Source of the DNA: an uncultured Ruminococcus sp. | GTDB lineage: Bacteria > Bacillota > Clostridia > Oscillospirales > Acutalibacteraceae | DNA length: 19,316 nt | Direction of reading: 5' to 3' | Assembly: GCA_902773155.1 (NCBI GenBank) | Contig: CACYDK010000015.1 | Span: forward strand, 1-19,316 | Part shown: positions 1-8,059 of the stretch, one piece after another | How positions within the stretch are numbered: position 1 is the stretch's first letter | Layout: each line of letters starts with the position of its first letter | Translations under genes and position numbers: made by a program | Notes under the pieces: generated by a model | The model's database searches: none | Told to the model about the DNA's origin: nothing | Seen by the model: the letters and a program-made list of their open reading frames with translations, nothing else

Positions 1-848
1 GTAAAATTGAACACGGTGTTCACAACGCTTAACGAGGCTACAGCCGTACTCGAAAGCAGTGACGCGACCATAATCTGATTCAGTACAGTATTTCGAAGCA
101 TAGAGGAGGCCGATCCCACTGCAGACGAGGAGCCTGTAGCGAGTATCTCGACGAGATCCTTTATACGCAATCCCTTGAAAGAGAATTTGAAAATGATATC
201 CTTCTTCGTAAAATGCAAAAGCATAATAACCAAGGCCGTGAAGTAGCTTATCGAGGTCGTTATTCCCATTCCGAGCATTCCGCCGTGGATTAAAAGAGCG
301 TTTACCAAATCTCCCGCAACATCCAGCAGAGTCATAGCGACTACAGCGACTATTACACGGTTGGGATCGCCGTCGAGTCTCATAAGGGAGTTGAACTCAA
401 ACAGTAAAAGTACGCAAGGAAAAGAAGGAAGCATTCCCAATAGATAATCGGAAGCGAGCGGCAGAAGGTGAGCAGACTTTCCCCTGGCTCCCAACAACAC
501 GCAGATGTCGCCTCTAAAGAAGAAAAAGCAAGCCATCATCAGCGCCGCCACAACGACCGTGATCACCATACACATCGAAAAGGCGCGTCGCGCCTTGTTC
601 GCATTACCTGAGCCGAGCCTCTGCGCGCATACCACCTGAGCTCCCGTCGCGAGAACCCCGCTGAAAGCTGTGGCGAGGTTTATTACAGGCGTCACCAGAC
701 CGTAAGCCGCCATACTGTCCTCGCCGAGGAAGCGTCCGATAACGATTCCGTCGATAACGATTCCAACCATCGTCGCTATAGCGGCCGCGATTATACTTAT
801 TACCGAATTACGGAATAGCTTGCTGATTATCTGGCCATTGTTTTTCAT
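1..848 (-). CDS. MATE family efflux transporter, N-terminal part (runs off window start)
   Basis: This is an integral membrane exporter of the MATE (multidrug and toxic compound extrusion) family, which normally uses a Na+ or H+ gradient to expel cationic compounds. I translated it from the sequence: 282 codons are visible and no stop is reached before the edge. Family members are about 450 residues, so the last third or more is missing. Visible signs are the N-terminal amphipathic start (MKNNGQIISKLFRNS), a first helix ending in GIVIDGIVIGRFLG, the segment AAYGLVTPVINLATAFSGVLATG, and the family-typical LFEFNSLMRLDGDPN at about residue 155. Repeated hydrophobic helices follow. The start ATG at 848 has only a weak purine-rich upstream stretch (AAGAGTGAAAGA), and an in-frame stop lies seven codons upstream, so this is the only ATG start possible. 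Its own promoter lies at 932-960. Substrate cannot be inferred. Confidence 0.9.
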   Translation of the reverse strand, partial: MKNNGQIISKLFRNSVISIIAAAIATMVGIVIDGIVIGRFLGEDSMAAYGLVTPVINLATAFSGVLATGAQVVCAQRLGSGNANKARRAFSMCMVITVVVAALMMACFFFFRGDICVLLGARGKSAHLLPLASDYLLGMLPSFPCVLLLFEFNSLMRLDGDPNRVIVAVVAMTLLDVAGDLVNALLIHGGMLGMGITTSISYFTALVIMLLHFTKKDIIFKFSFKGLRIKDLVEILATGSSSAVGSASSMLRNTVLNQIMVASLLSSTAVASLSVVNTVFNF

Positions 849-931
849 TCTTTCACTCTTTTCGTTTCATTTTGCAGGCGACTCCGTTTAGAATCACCTT
901 TGAGCTTTTGAAATAATCCTACGCTAATAGC

Positions 932-960
932 ATTATATAATAAATTCGCGGGATTTACAA
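932..960 (-). promoter_or_regulatory. Sigma-A type promoter for the MATE gene
   Basis: On the minus strand TTGTAA (955-960) and an exact TATAAT (932-937) are separated by 17 bases. Transcription would start near 925, leaving a 5' leader of about 77 bases before the ATG at 848. The promoter lies downstream of the serpin terminator, so the MATE gene is a separate unit. Confidence 0.7.
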
Positions 961-998
961 GTTATTTGTAGTTTTATTACGAACACAAATAAATCATG

Positions 999-1036
999 AA
1001 AAAAAGCAAAAAACAACCGGACTTTAAGCCCGGTTG
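999..1036 (-). terminator. Intrinsic terminator of the serpin gene
   Basis: A perfect 7-bp stem, CAACCGG (1014-1020) with CCGGTTG (1030-1036), closes a 9-base loop. Read on the minus strand it is followed at once by TTTTTTGCTTTTTTT (1013 to 999). It begins 54 bases after the serpin stop codon. In the plus direction the tract after the stem is only CTTTTATATT, so it is mainly a minus-strand terminator. Confidence 0.85.
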
Positions 1037-1089
1037 CTTTTATATTAGTAAGGTATCATTCAACTGGTTTCTAACTAAGTCCGCAAAGC

Positions 1090-3171
1090 TCAATAATACA
1101 GCGCCTCATAATCCGGCAGTGCTTTCCATTCAGCAGAGGACGTGAGGATTGATTCGATCTTCCCTACTGTCTCGAGGAACAACCTGCCCTTTTCGGTTCG
1201 ACCCTCGCCTGAAATCGCGATATCGTTACAGGTAACGGTCTTGCCGCCCACTCTCAGAACAAGCGTTACAGAAGGTGATGAACGAACGCTGTTCTCGCCG
1301 TCGGAATACGGGTCGAAGCTGTCCGGATAGCTAGTGATATCGAGCTTGTCCAACGCCTTTCCTATCTCGGCCTTCTGCTCGTCGGAGAGTGCAAGAAGGG
1401 TGCGAAACTCCTCAGGAGAGCGGTTTATTACATCCTTGGTCTTTACCAGCTCGCCGGTTTTTGAGTCAAAGGAGCTTTGACCGTAAACGCCGAAGCGGAG
1501 TGAAAAATCCGGTTCGCCCTGAGCGATCGCCTTAGTTTTGGGGCTCGGGTCGGTCACCTGACCCTCGAAGAGGATAACGTCCGAGGGGTCGGTTATGATA
1601 AAGCCGAAGGCGCGGTTGAGCACAAAATCGTGATATATACGGGTTTCCGGACGAATAAACGCGGCGTTCTTGCCGGCGATTATGGTCACGGCGGCTCCCT
1701 CAACGCCCTTTTTGTTGACGTCTATCACTGTACGGTGCTTGATATCGGAAACGCAGAGCTCGCTTCCGGTCAAAGGCGAGAGGTAGCTATTAAAGGCGTG
1801 GCTGAGGACATTATTGCTCTCAAAAATCTTTTTAAGCGGAGTTTCGTTCTCAAGCTTGAAGCTCGGAAATATACAGCGCGTATAATGCTCGCCGACGTCT
1901 CCGCCGTTTTCGTTATAAGCGGCGAGGTTGACCTCGTCGAGATTTTCGGGGCTCATTGCCTCCTTCAGAGTTTTTCCGCTCTTGGGGAGTATGAACTTTA
2001 TCTTGTAGCCGGAAGCGGTTTTTGTATAGAAATAATAGGAAACATCGTTTTCCTCAGCTCTTCCACGGATATACTCTCCGGTCAGAAATTCACAGGATTT
2101 TAATCCGGAGGAAGCGTTGAAATACCGCTGCCCGGTCGAAAGTTCCTCTTTCTCAAGGCTCCATATATCCTTAAAATAGAGGGTATTGATCAGCGCGAAA
2201 ACAGTAAACGGATCGAGCTCAAAATTGCGGTCGATCAGCCCGTTTGTCTTGCGCTTTACGTACTCCTGAACCGCATTGTTGGCAACGTCGTTTTTCTCGG
2301 CAAAGGGCGCCTGAAACGCCTGGCAGTAAAGCTCCTCGGCGAGCTTTTTCAGGACATCCTCATTTGTTTTAATATTATTGTCGAGCCAGATCGAATTTGT
2401 AAGATAGAGCTGGTTTACCGTTGTCCCGTTTACGTCGGCCTTCTTAACCAGGCTTTTGAACAGCTCGCCGGTTTCGGCGATATCGCTGTCGCTCATTCCG
2501 GCAAGCTTTTCTATATCGCTTTTAACTCCCTCGTCGCCGATCGAGTAAAGCATTGCGAGCGCCATGTAAATCGAAACCGGGGACATCGAGTAGTTTTCTG
2601 CCTCGTCCTTAGCCGACATTGAATAAAGCTTATTAGAGAATGCCGAAAGCTTTTTCAGGAAGGCCTTATCGGAAAACGCGTCGTTTTTGCCGCTGATTTC
2701 CGGAGGATCGTTGAGAGCCTTTACAGACTCGTCGGCGCTTATCGGCTCGGTCGATTCGATCGGCGAGGTTTCGCGGGTCGGAGCAGGAGCAACGGCTCTG
2801 TCGTCCTTGACCTTAACCTTGAAACGACATACCTTTGTGTGAGATTTTTTCTTGAAATTATAGCGAACGCGCACGGTTATTTTTGCAGTGCCCTTGCTTT
2901 TGGCGGTCACTTTACCCTTTGCGCTCACCACGGCTACCTTTTTGTTGGAGCTTTTGAAGGTAACTCTCTTAAGCTTTACCCCCTTAAGCTTGTTAAGCTT
3001 TATTTTCGTTGTGCCGCGTACGGTTTTCCCGTTTTTAACGCGGATCATAAGAGTTGCGGATTTTTTCTTGAGACTTACTCTGTTTTTAGCGGCAAGCACC
3101 CCGACAGGTGCGGCGGTGATTGCTCCCGCGATTATAAGCATAGAAATCAAAACGCTGACAGCCCTCTTCAT
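1090..3171 (-). CDS. Secreted Big2-serpin protease inhibitor with extra C-terminal domain
   Basis: The product is a 693-residue exported protein. Residues 1-28 form a signal peptide (MKR, hydrophobic core, cleavage near VLAA). Residues about 30-125 are a very lysine-rich Big2-type Ig-like domain, with the typical run FKSSNKKVAVVSAKGKVTAK. Residues 126-164 are a Pro/Thr/Glu-rich linker. Residues about 165-542 are a serpin domain, including NYSMSPVSIYMALAML, NTLYFKDIW and the C-terminal FGFIITDPSDVILFEGQV. The hinge of the reactive loop reads GVEGAAVT (489-496), with small residues as in inhibitory serpins, so suicide inhibition of a serine or cysteine protease is expected. The loop is about seven residues longer than in alpha-1-antitrypsin, so P1 cannot be fixed (501-507 region). 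The last 151 residues (543-693) belong to no family I can name. An upstream ATG at 3204 keeps the frame open but lies inside the -10 box; the start at 3171 has a perfect AAAGGAGG. Confidence 0.9.
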   Translation of the reverse strand: MKRAVSVLISMLIIAGAITAAPVGVLAAKNRVSLKKKSATLMIRVKNGKTVRGTTKIKLNKLKGVKLKRVTFKSSNKKVAVVSAKGKVTAKSKGTAKITVRVRYNFKKKSHTKVCRFKVKVKDDRAVAPAPTRETSPIESTEPISADESVKALNDPPEISGKNDAFSDKAFLKKLSAFSNKLYSMSAKDEAENYSMSPVSIYMALAMLYSIGDEGVKSDIEKLAGMSDSDIAETGELFKSLVKKADVNGTTVNQLYLTNSIWLDNNIKTNEDVLKKLAEELYCQAFQAPFAEKNDVANNAVQEYVKRKTNGLIDRNFELDPFTVFALINTLYFKDIWSLEKEELSTGQRYFNASSGLKSCEFLTGEYIRGRAEENDVSYYFYTKTASGYKIKFILPKSGKTLKEAMSPENLDEVNLAAYNENGGDVGEHYTRCIFPSFKLENETPLKKIFESNNVLSHAFNSYLSPLTGSELCVSDIKHRTVIDVNKKGVEGAAVTIIAGKNAAFIRPETRIYHDFVLNRAFGFIITDPSDVILFEGQVTDPSPKTKAIAQGEPDFSLRFGVYGQSSFDSKTGELVKTKDVINRSPEEFRTLLALSDEQKAEIGKALDKLDITSYPDSFDPYSDGENSVRSSPSVTLVLRVGGKTVTCNDIAISGEGRTEKGRLFLETVGKIESILTSSAEWKALPDYEALYY

Positions 3172-3178
3172 AGATGAC

Positions 3179-3186
3179 CCTCCTTT
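3179..3186 (-). promoter_or_regulatory. Ribosome binding site fixing the serpin start
   Basis: AAAGGAGG on the minus strand ends 7 bases before the ATG at 3171. It decides for that start over the in-frame ATG 33 bases upstream, which overlaps the promoter -10 box. Confidence 0.85.
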
Positions 3187-3202
3187 GTTTTCTGATACAG
3201 TC

Positions 3203-3231
3203 ATTATACATTATGTCAAAAAAATCGTCAA
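3203..3231 (-). promoter_or_regulatory. Strong sigma-A type promoter for the serpin gene
   Basis: On the minus strand TTGACG (3226-3231) and TATAAT (3203-3208) are exactly 17 bases apart, and a run of T fills the spacer. The predicted transcript starts near 3196, giving a short leader of about 25 bases. With the terminator at 999-1036, this makes the serpin a monocistronic unit, although no terminator separates it from the deacetylase gene upstream, so read-through could add to its expression. Confidence 0.85.
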
Positions 3232-3269
3232 CAAAAGATTAATGACATGAGAGCTGACAGCGTGTTTCT

Positions 3270-4046
3270 CTATTGCTTCTTCTGTATCCTTAGCATCTTG
3301 CCCTGAACGTCTGTTGTGTATTCTCCCTTTGGAATCAGCTTTGATACCGGGACGATCTTATAGCCCTTGCTTTTTATCGCCTCGATGATCTTCGGAAGCG
3401 CGCGCGGGGTATTTACCGCGCCGTTGTGGAGCAGGATGATCGAGCCCGGAGAGAGCTTTTGGACGCAGTTTTGAACTATCTGCTCCGAGGTCGGATTCTT
3501 CCAGTCGAGAGAGTCTATATTCCACTGAACGCAGTACATACCGAGGGAGTTCACGGTTTCCACTACGTCGTTGTTGTAATCGCCGTACGGAGGCCTAAAC
3601 AGGGTCGGACATTTGCCTGTAAGCTTCTTAACCTTTTTGTTGCATTCGAGAAGCTCGGCCTTTATCTTTTCGGTTGAGAGCTCGGTCATATAGGGATGGG
3701 TCGAGCTGTGATTGCCGATATCGTGACCGCGCCCCGCGATCTTCTTTACGCTCTGAGGGTACTTGTCAACCCATTGTCCTACAAGAAAAAAGGTGGTTTT
3801 TACCCTGTAGCGGTCAAGGATATCGAGCAGATCCTCGGTCTGCTCGTTTCCCCAAGCTGCGTCGAAAGATATAGCACACTCCTTTTTATCGGTTTCCACG
3901 CAATAAATCGGAACGATGCGGTCGGTCGTGGCAGTCGCGACGGCTTTTCCTGCAGTGTTCGCCCCGATCAACGCGGAGCAGAGCGCTAAAGCCGCGCAGG
4001 ATGCTATAATTACAAGCTTTTTTCGTGTTAATACCAGAAATCTCAT
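3270..4046 (-). CDS. PdaB-like polysaccharide deacetylase (CE4/NodB domain)
   Basis: This is a 258-residue deacetylase of the NodB/CE4 fold, anchored or exported by an N-terminal hydrophobic segment (residues 10-30 after MRFLVLTRKK). The family removes N-acetyl groups from peptidoglycan or related polymers outside the membrane. Motifs visible in order are SFDAAWG (60-66), NHSSTHP (112-118, the two metal-binding His), RPPYGDY (151-157), DSLDW (178-182) and LLHNG (205-209, catalytic His). The second Asp of the usual TFDD motif is Ala63, a pattern I associate with the sporulation-type PdaB branch, so a sporulation role is possible but not shown. The longest frame starts at 4064, but that ATG overlaps the Shine-Dalgarno GGGGGAGG; the start at 4046, 8 bases after it, is preferred. 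It lies 43 bases after cysS and is probably co-transcribed. Confidence 0.88.
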   Translation of the reverse strand: MRFLVLTRKKLVIIASCAALALCSALIGANTAGKAVATATTDRIVPIYCVETDKKECAISFDAAWGNEQTEDLLDILDRYRVKTTFFLVGQWVDKYPQSVKKIAGRGHDIGNHSSTHPYMTELSTEKIKAELLECNKKVKKLTGKCPTLFRPPYGDYNNDVVETVNSLGMYCVQWNIDSLDWKNPTSEQIVQNCVQKLSPGSIILLHNGAVNTPRALPKIIEAIKSKGYKIVPVSKLIPKGEYTTDVQGKMLRIQKKQ

Positions 4047-4054
4047 ATAGAAAA

Positions 4055-4081
4055 CCTCCCCCATACACTGTATGAGAGAGG
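4055..4081 (-). promoter_or_regulatory. Hairpin that buries the deacetylase ribosome site
   Basis: In the transcript, CCTCTCTCATAC (4070-4081) can pair with GTATGGGGGAGG (4055-4066) around the loop AGT. This gives 12 bp, two of them G-U. The 3' arm contains the whole Shine-Dalgarno sequence of the deacetylase gene. A short TTTTCT follows, so it could act as a translational block, a weak terminator after cysS, or both. The pairing is seen directly; the regulatory role is inferred. Confidence 0.5.
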
Positions 4082-4089
4082 AGTAAGAG

Positions 4090-5484
4090 TTATTCGGTTA
4101 TTTCAAACTTTATTCCGTCGGGAGTGTCGATAAGCTTTACATGCATTGATGCCAGCTCGTCGCGGATCTTGTCGGCTGTAGCCCAATCCTTGTTAGCGCG
4201 GGCTTCCTGTCGCTTAGCGATCAGTGCTTCGATCTCGCTGTCGATGCTTCCCTTAGTCTCGGTTTTAGCGTCGCATAGTCCGAGCGAAAGAACCTCGTCG
4301 AAGCGCTCAATGAGGTAACGCTTGGTGCTGTCGCTCAGATCTGACTTGAGCACGTCGTAAACAGCTGTTAGACCGAGAGAGGTGTTCAAATCGTTATCGA
4401 GAGCCTCGCGGAAGCTCTTGTCGTATGGCTCGGCTCGATCGAGCTCCGGCTCGCCCTCGGGCTTGAGCGAGGATATGCGTTTTACAAGCTTATCGTAGGC
4501 CTTGGCGGTGTTGTCGAGGCTGTCGTAGGAGAAGGTGAGCGGCTTTCTGTAGTGGCTCTGCAGGCAGAACATACGGTATACGAGCGGATCGTAGCCGTTT
4601 TTCTCGAGCAGGGAGACGGTCAAAAACTCGCCCTTTGACTTGCTCATCTTTCCGCGGGCATCGTTGAGGTGGAGCACGTGGAACCAGTAGTTACACCATT
4701 TATGTCCGAGGAAGGCCTCGCTCTGGGCGATTTCGTTCGTGTGGTGAGGGAAGGCGTTGTCGACGCCGCCGCAGTGGATGTCGAGGTATTCTCCAAGATG
4801 CTTTATGCTGATCGACGAGCACTCGATGTGCCAGCCGGGATAGCCTGTTCCCCACGGGCTGTCCCATTTGAGCGCCTGATCCTCAAACTTCGACTTTGTA
4901 AACCAGAGCACAAAGTCGGTCTTGTTGCGCTTGTTCTCGTCGCCCGTTACGTCCTCGCGGACGCCGACCTCGAGGTCGTCGGCGTTGATATTGCCGAAAA
5001 CATAGTAATCGTCGAGCTTGGACGTATCAAAGTAGACGTTTCCGCCGGCCAAATAAGCGTAGCCCTTTTCAATGAGGACGGAAACCATATTGATAAAATC
5101 GTCGATACAGTTCGTAGCAGGCTCGACAACGTCGGGAGTCTTAATATTCAGCTTGCGGCAATCCTCAAAAAAAGCGTCGGTGTAAAACTTCGCGATTTCC
5201 ATTACAGTTTTATGCTCGCGCTTCGCGCCCTGAACCATCTTGTCGTCGCCTGTGTCGGCGTCGGATGTGAGGTGGCCTACGTCGGTAATGTTCATAACGC
5301 GGGTAACGTCATAGCCCGCGTAGCGGAGATATTTTTCGAGCACGTCCTCCATGATGTATGTGCGGAGGTTGCCGATATGAGCGTAGTGATACACGGTAGG
5401 ACCGCAGGTGTACATATTTACCTTGTTGCCCTCGTGCGGTACGAACTCCATTTTTTTCTGTCCTAATGTATTGTAAAGTATCAT
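4090..5484 (-). CDS. cysS: Cysteinyl-tRNA synthetase
   Basis: CysS charges tRNA-Cys with cysteine in the cytoplasm. It is a class I aminoacyl-tRNA synthetase of 464 residues, the usual length. The sequence shows the HIGH-type motif AHIGN (35-39), [12 protein letters not shown] (64-75), the GWHIECS zinc-site region (C222; C27 in YTCGPT is another likely zinc ligand), [11 protein letters not shown] (247-257) and the KMSKS signature (279-283). The C-terminal helical and anticodon-binding region ends in [11 protein letters not shown]. The ATG at 5484 follows AAAAGGGGAG by five bases. The gene lies 27 bases after pgsA and upstream of the deacetylase, inside the recA-led run. Confidence 0.97.
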   Translation of the reverse strand: MILYNTLGQKKMEFVPHEGNKVNMYTCGPTVYHYAHIGNLRTYIMEDVLEKYLRYAGYDVTRVMNITDVGHLTSDADTGDDKMVQGAKREHKTVMEIAKFYTDAFFEDCRKLNIKTPDVVEPATNCIDDFINMVSVLIEKGYAYLAGGNVYFDTSKLDDYYVFGNINADDLEVGVREDVTGDENKRNKTDFVLWFTKSKFEDQALKWDSPWGTGYPGWHIECSSISIKHLGEYLDIHCGGVDNAFPHHTNEIAQSEAFLGHKWCNYWFHVLHLNDARGKMSKSKGEFLTVSLLEKNGYDPLVYRMFCLQSHYRKPLTFSYDSLDNTAKAYDKLVKRISSLKPEGEPELDRAEPYDKSFREALDNDLNTSLGLTAVYDVLKSDLSDSTKRYLIERFDEVLSLGLCDAKTETKGSIDSEIEALIAKRQEARANKDWATADKIRDELASMHVKLIDTPDGIKFEITE

Positions 5485-5511
5485 AATTACTCCCCTTTTA
5501 CCTGATACTGA

Positions 5512-6105
5512 TTATTTATAGCTGATAAACCGGCGGTTGTCCTTGATATAGATTATTCCGGAGATTATACAGAATACTGTAGAGATCCAGATAGCGCCCT
5601 CTCCGATCCAATAGAAGATGTTTATCAGAGAAGCCGCGGCCTCTCCGCTGACGATAAAGCCTCCGCCGAGAATGATATCCAGTGCAAACTGCAAAACAAA
5701 AATCACGATGATAGCGATGATCTGAGTTACTGTTTTGACCTTGCCCCAGATATTGGCGGCGACTACCTTGCCGCTTCCGGCGGCGAGCAGACGCACAGAC
5801 ATAACCGCAAACTCCCTGAACAAAACAATTATCACGGGAATGCAGTTACATAAACCGTTCTGCACAAAGCACAACAGCGCGCTGAGCACAAGGATCTTAT
5901 CCGCGAGAGGATCGCAGAACTTCCCGAAATCCGTGACAAGTCCTCGTTTACGGGCGATTTTTCCATCGAACATATCGGTGATGCTGGCCGCGGAAAAAAC
6001 CGCCAGAGCCACAAGATAATGGAACGGAAAATCTATCAGGATCGCCGCGATAAAGAACGGCACAAGTATTATTCTTAAAAGCGTTAGCTTGTTAGGAAGA
6101 TTCAT
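5512..6105 (-). CDS. pgsA: CDP-diacylglycerol--glycerol-3-phosphate 3-phosphatidyltransferase
   Basis: PgsA joins CDP-diacylglycerol and glycerol-3-phosphate to make phosphatidylglycerol phosphate, the committed step to phosphatidylglycerol and cardiolipin in the membrane. The 197-residue protein has the complete CDP-alcohol phosphatidyltransferase signature DG-x2-AR-x8-G-x3-D-x3-D at residues 47-69 (Asp47, Asp65 and Asp69 are metal and catalytic ligands). The start MNLPNKLTLLRIILVPF is typical of PgsA. Several transmembrane helices surround the motif, including IIVIFVLQFALDIILGG in the second half. The ATG at 6105 sits 9 bases after the rimO stop, and its AAGGTG ribosome site overlaps that stop, so the two are likely translationally coupled. 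Confidence 0.95.
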   Translation of the reverse strand: MNLPNKLTLLRIILVPFFIAAILIDFPFHYLVALAVFSAASITDMFDGKIARKRGLVTDFGKFCDPLADKILVLSALLCFVQNGLCNCIPVIIVLFREFAVMSVRLLAAGSGKVVAANIWGKVKTVTQIIAIIVIFVLQFALDIILGGGFIVSGEAAASLINIFYWIGEGAIWISTVFCIISGIIYIKDNRRFISYK

Positions 6106-6114
6106 ATAATCACC

Positions 6115-7443
6115 TTAAATAATCTCTCCGACAGGGTCGATCCCGATTCTGTCGGTTATACGCACCCTTACGAAGGAGCCGGCCGCCGGCTTGATCCCGC
6201 CTGCGGTAAAGAAAATGTTTCCGTCGACCTCCGGACAGTCGGCGGGAGTACGTCCGAAATAGCATTCGGCGTACTTGTCAAAGCCCTCTACCAGAACCTC
6301 AACCTCGGTGCCGATAGCCTCTTCGGCGTAGTCCTCCATTATGAGCTGCTGCTGCTCCATAATGATCTCGGCGCGACGGTTCTTTTCGTCCTCGTCGAGC
6401 TGATCCTTTAGACGTGCCGCCGGAGTATCCTCCTCCTGAGAATACGGGAAACAGCCCAGACGCTGAAAACGCATCTCCTTTGCGAAGCTTGCCAGCTCCT
6501 CAAACTGCTCCTCAGTTTCTCCCGGGAAGCCTGCGATAAAGGTAGAACGCAGAGTGAGCCCGTCTATTCTATCTCTAAGCTTATTCAAAAGCGCCGTCAG
6601 ATATTCGCGGTCGCCCTTGCGGTTCATGCGCTTGAGCACATCTCCGTTACAGTGCTGAAGAGGGAGATCGAGATATTTTACGATCTTTTTCTCCGAGGCG
6701 ATAACGTCGATAAGCTCGTCTGTAATACGCTCGGGATAGCAGTAGAGCACTCTTATCCAGCGTAGCTTTTCGACCCCGCACAGACGGCGCAAAAGCTCCG
6801 GAAGCATAGACTTGCCGTAGATATCGGTACCGTAGTAGGAGGTGTCCTGCGCGATAACTATGAGCTCGCGGACTCCGCCCTCGGCCAGCCACTCGGCCTC
6901 TGAGACGAGGTTTTCTATTGTACGGCTGCGGTATTTTCCGCGTATAATCGGAATAGCGCAGTAGGTGCAGTGGTTATCGCAGCCCTCAGCGATTTTGAGA
7001 TATGCGTAGTAGCGGGGTGTGCTCTGGATACGCCTGCCCTCGAGGGACAGCTCCTCCTTAGGCGGAAAATCCGAAACCTTCTCGCCTATGAGCGTGCGCT
7101 TTATTATCTCGGCGATCCTGTCGTTTGCGCCCAGTCCCACGCACGCGTCGATCTCGGGCATCTCGCGCATAACGTCGTCCTTATAACGCTCGGCAAGACA
7201 GCCCGAGACGATAAGGCACTTGATCTTCCCCTCTTCCTTGAGCTTTGCGAGCTCAAGTATCTCCTCGATGCTCTCGCGCTTAGCCGGCTCGATAAAGGCG
7301 CAGGTGTTGATAATTGCCGCGTCCGAGTCGGCGACGTCCTCGACGATCTTAAAACGCTCATCGTCGAGACGAGCCAAAAGCATTTCGGCGTCGACCTGAT
7401 TTTTGGCGCATCCGAGGGAAACTATACCCACTTTATATGTCAT
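6115..7443 (-). CDS. rimO: Ribosomal protein S12 methylthiotransferase
   Basis: RimO is a radical-SAM enzyme that adds a methylthio group to a conserved Asp of ribosomal protein S12. The 442-residue product has the N-terminal methylthiotransferase domain with Cys12, Cys48 and Cys82 for the auxiliary iron-sulfur cluster. The radical-SAM motif CDNHCTYC follows (Cys155, Cys159, Cys162), and a C-terminal TRAM-like domain runs from about residue 375. MGIVSLGCAKN-type wording at the N-terminus and IAQDTSYYGTDIYG favour RimO over the tRNA-modifying MiaB or MtaB relatives. The ATG at 7443 has AAGGAG six bases upstream, overlapping the recX stop. It sits between recX and pgsA in one tight run. Confidence 0.95.
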   Translation of the reverse strand: MTYKVGIVSLGCAKNQVDAEMLLARLDDERFKIVEDVADSDAAIINTCAFIEPAKRESIEEILELAKLKEEGKIKCLIVSGCLAERYKDDVMREMPEIDACVGLGANDRIAEIIKRTLIGEKVSDFPPKEELSLEGRRIQSTPRYYAYLKIAEGCDNHCTYCAIPIIRGKYRSRTIENLVSEAEWLAEGGVRELIVIAQDTSYYGTDIYGKSMLPELLRRLCGVEKLRWIRVLYCYPERITDELIDVIASEKKIVKYLDLPLQHCNGDVLKRMNRKGDREYLTALLNKLRDRIDGLTLRSTFIAGFPGETEEQFEELASFAKEMRFQRLGCFPYSQEEDTPAARLKDQLDEDEKNRRAEIIMEQQQLIMEDYAEEAIGTEVEVLVEGFDKYAECYFGRTPADCPEVDGNIFFTAGGIKPAAGSFVRVRITDRIGIDPVGEII

Positions 7444-7453
7444 ATACTTCTCC

Positions 7454-8059
7454 TTAGTCGCTCTCGTACTCCTCTAAAACCGCGCTGATGTCGCTCCAGC
7501 CGTAGCCCATACGCTGTAAAGCGGCCACGGCGCGCCGTCGGGCTTTCTCGTCGGAGAGAGAGTTTCGGTATTTTTTTTCAATGACCGCGGCGATATGCTC
7601 TCTTGGGTCGGGATCGAGCTCCTCAAGTATCGACTCCGAGAGCTCGCGGTCTATCCCCTTTTGAGAGAGCTTATACATTGCGGCGCGAACGCTGAGGTGC
7701 TTTACATTGATCAGCTCCCTTGCGTAGCGTTCGGCGTATTTTCGGTCGTCGACAAGCCCCAGCTCCTCCATACGCTCCACGGCCCTTTCGCTGTGGCGTT
7801 CGCCGGAGGTCTTTTTCAGCTTGTCCAGAAGCTCGCGCCTGCTGTGGTCGCGGTAGGAAATGAGCCAGAGCGCCCTTTCCTTCGCCCGCTTTTCGCCTGA
7901 GGCCTCAACGAGCTCAAGCAGCTCGTCGTCGTCGAGCTCTGAGCCGACGGTAAACCGGCTCGACAGCAGAGTCTCGGTGTCGACATCAAGGGCGTACTCG
8001 CCGTCTATATAGAGCGCTGTGAGTCCTTTTCGCTTTGGCGAAGCCTTTGTAATAATCAT
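7454..8059 (-). CDS. recX: Regulatory protein RecX
   Basis: RecX is a small helical protein that binds RecA filaments and inhibits or tunes recombination activity. The 201-residue product has the family features: a basic N-terminal strand region (KRKGLTALYIDGEYALDVD), then three-helix repeats with LISYRDHSRRELLDKL, YAERYARELINVKHLSVRAAMYKLSQKGI and the C-terminal RRAVAALQRMGYGWSDISAVL. It follows recA directly. The ATG at 8059 shares one base with the recA stop codon (TAATG), a classic arrangement for translational coupling that would keep RecX in proportion to RecA. Confidence 0.93.
   Translation of the reverse strand: MIITKASPKRKGLTALYIDGEYALDVDTETLLSSRFTVGSELDDDELLELVEASGEKRAKERALWLISYRDHSRRELLDKLKKTSGERHSERAVERMEELGLVDDRKYAERYARELINVKHLSVRAAMYKLSQKGIDRELSESILEELDPDPREHIAAVIEKKYRNSLSDEKARRRAVAALQRMGYGWSDISAVLEEYESD

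Noticed and set aside
855..872. A five-codon frame (MKRKE) just upstream of the MATE start
   Set aside because: It is too short to support, has no good ribosome site, and its codons give no attenuation pattern.
4062..4074. The palindrome CATACACTGTATG taken as a protein operator
   Set aside because: It is better explained as the inner part of the 12-bp RNA hairpin over the ribosome site; no second copy was found near a promoter.
4669..5466. A 265-codon open frame on the plus strand opposite cysS
   Set aside because: It lies entirely antisense to cysS, whose protein is unmistakable; the frame stays open because of codon bias in the real gene.
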